Positions 63,580 through 64,000 of a stretch of DNA of 64,000 nt are shown here, piece after piece; position 1 is the first letter of the stretch, and the number at the start of each line of letters is the position of its first letter. Both the position numbers and the translations under genes were made by a program. The notes under the pieces are model-generated. The model was given only the letters and a program-made list of their open reading frames with translations. It had not been told where the DNA came from and searched no databases. Source of the stretch: Stomoxys calcitrans (lineage: Eukaryota; Arthropoda; Insecta; Diptera; Muscidae); assembly GCF_963082655.1 (NCBI RefSeq), contig NC_081553.1, positions 40,439,054 to 40,503,053 on the forward strand. The letters are read 5' to 3'.

Positions 63580-64000
63580 ATCTAATCCTACATAGCTACC
63601 AAATCGCAAAACCGTAGTGTATGCCAAGTTCAACAGCGATCAGTCAGAGAAAAAATTAAAGGCATGAAGGATAGGCACTATCTTGATGCTAATGGGTACC
63701 GCAAGGATAACATATTTAACGTTTATTATATCCAATAGCCTGTTCAAGGTTGAGACCCTCCCACATCGAGAGATTCGAAAGCGTTCCGCCAAAGGACGCA
63801 TTTCCCAATGAAGACTCTCGTTTGAGTATTCAGAATAGTAGTAGTTCCTTCGTCCTTTATAGCTGTATTAGGCCAAAGAGTCCTGGTAAATCGGCAGTTA
63901 TGTATATATTGCCAACTTGAACCTGTTTGGGTTAACTAGGCGCGGTAGATTGACAAACGGTACGCTGGCGGAGGTCGATCTATAATTTTGCTATTGGTGT
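63580..64000. other. Window end, no gene
   Basis: Moderately GC-balanced sequence without a convincing open frame; could be an old repeat, but nothing is recognised. Confidence 0.45.

Overview
This window is nuclear DNA from a higher fly. The evidence is two recognisable insect genes with canonical GT-AG introns, an AT-rich background, and a dense load of dispersed repeats: a DINE-1-like family, tRNA-derived SINEs, mariner-type MITEs and non-LTR retrotransposon debris. Repeat content and protein divergence suggest a calyptrate fly, probably of muscid type (Musca/Stomoxys/Haematobia). That placement is inference; no species is claimed.

Only two genes are supported. (1) On the + strand, 21483-21946 holds two consecutive internal exons of a DOCK-family Rac/Rap exchange factor. 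They encode the N-terminal SH3 domain and the following helical segment and look most like the DOCK3/4 type, sponge (spg) in Drosophila. (2) On the - strand, 29725-44992 holds a complete five-exon coding sequence for gap-junction protein Innexin 3 (Inx3, 389 codons plus stop). All exon junctions were worked out by hand and keep the frame. Intron 1 is 10.6 kb and intron 3 is 3.3 kb. A likely 5' UTR splice acceptor lies at 45050-45051. No other spg exon was recognised, so Inx3 may sit inside a very large spg intron, or spg continues where I could not see it.

Layout. 1-21 kb: repeats only (DINE-like arrays, SINEs, mariner MITEs, a rearranged mariner at 13.0-13.6 kb, a 160-175 bp tandem array at 14.9-15.6 kb, LINE reverse-transcriptase remains at 18.2-18.8 kb). 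21-22 kb: spg exons. 22-29 kb: LINE fragments, DINE-like arrays, a second composite repeat, SINE and MITE. 29.7-45 kb: Inx3. Its intron 3 carries a roughly 145 bp tandem repeat and a 21 bp minisatellite. Its intron 1 carries kilobases of TATCGA-rich minisatellite, a LINE RNase H pseudogene and a near-perfect 270 bp inverted repeat with an 18 bp loop. 45-64 kb: possible Inx3 upstream region with repeats, LINE fragments, tandem duplications, SINEs, a complete DINE-like element whose ends are fixed by a paralogous empty site, and TIR MITEs.

The most interesting items are the long intronic hairpin (a candidate hpRNA/endo-siRNA source within the Inx3 transcript), the TATCGATA/CGATA arrays (possible DREF/BEAF-32 binding clusters), the Helentron-like architecture of the 153 bp repeat family, and a SINE head remodelled by apparent serial template switching into two perfect hairpins.
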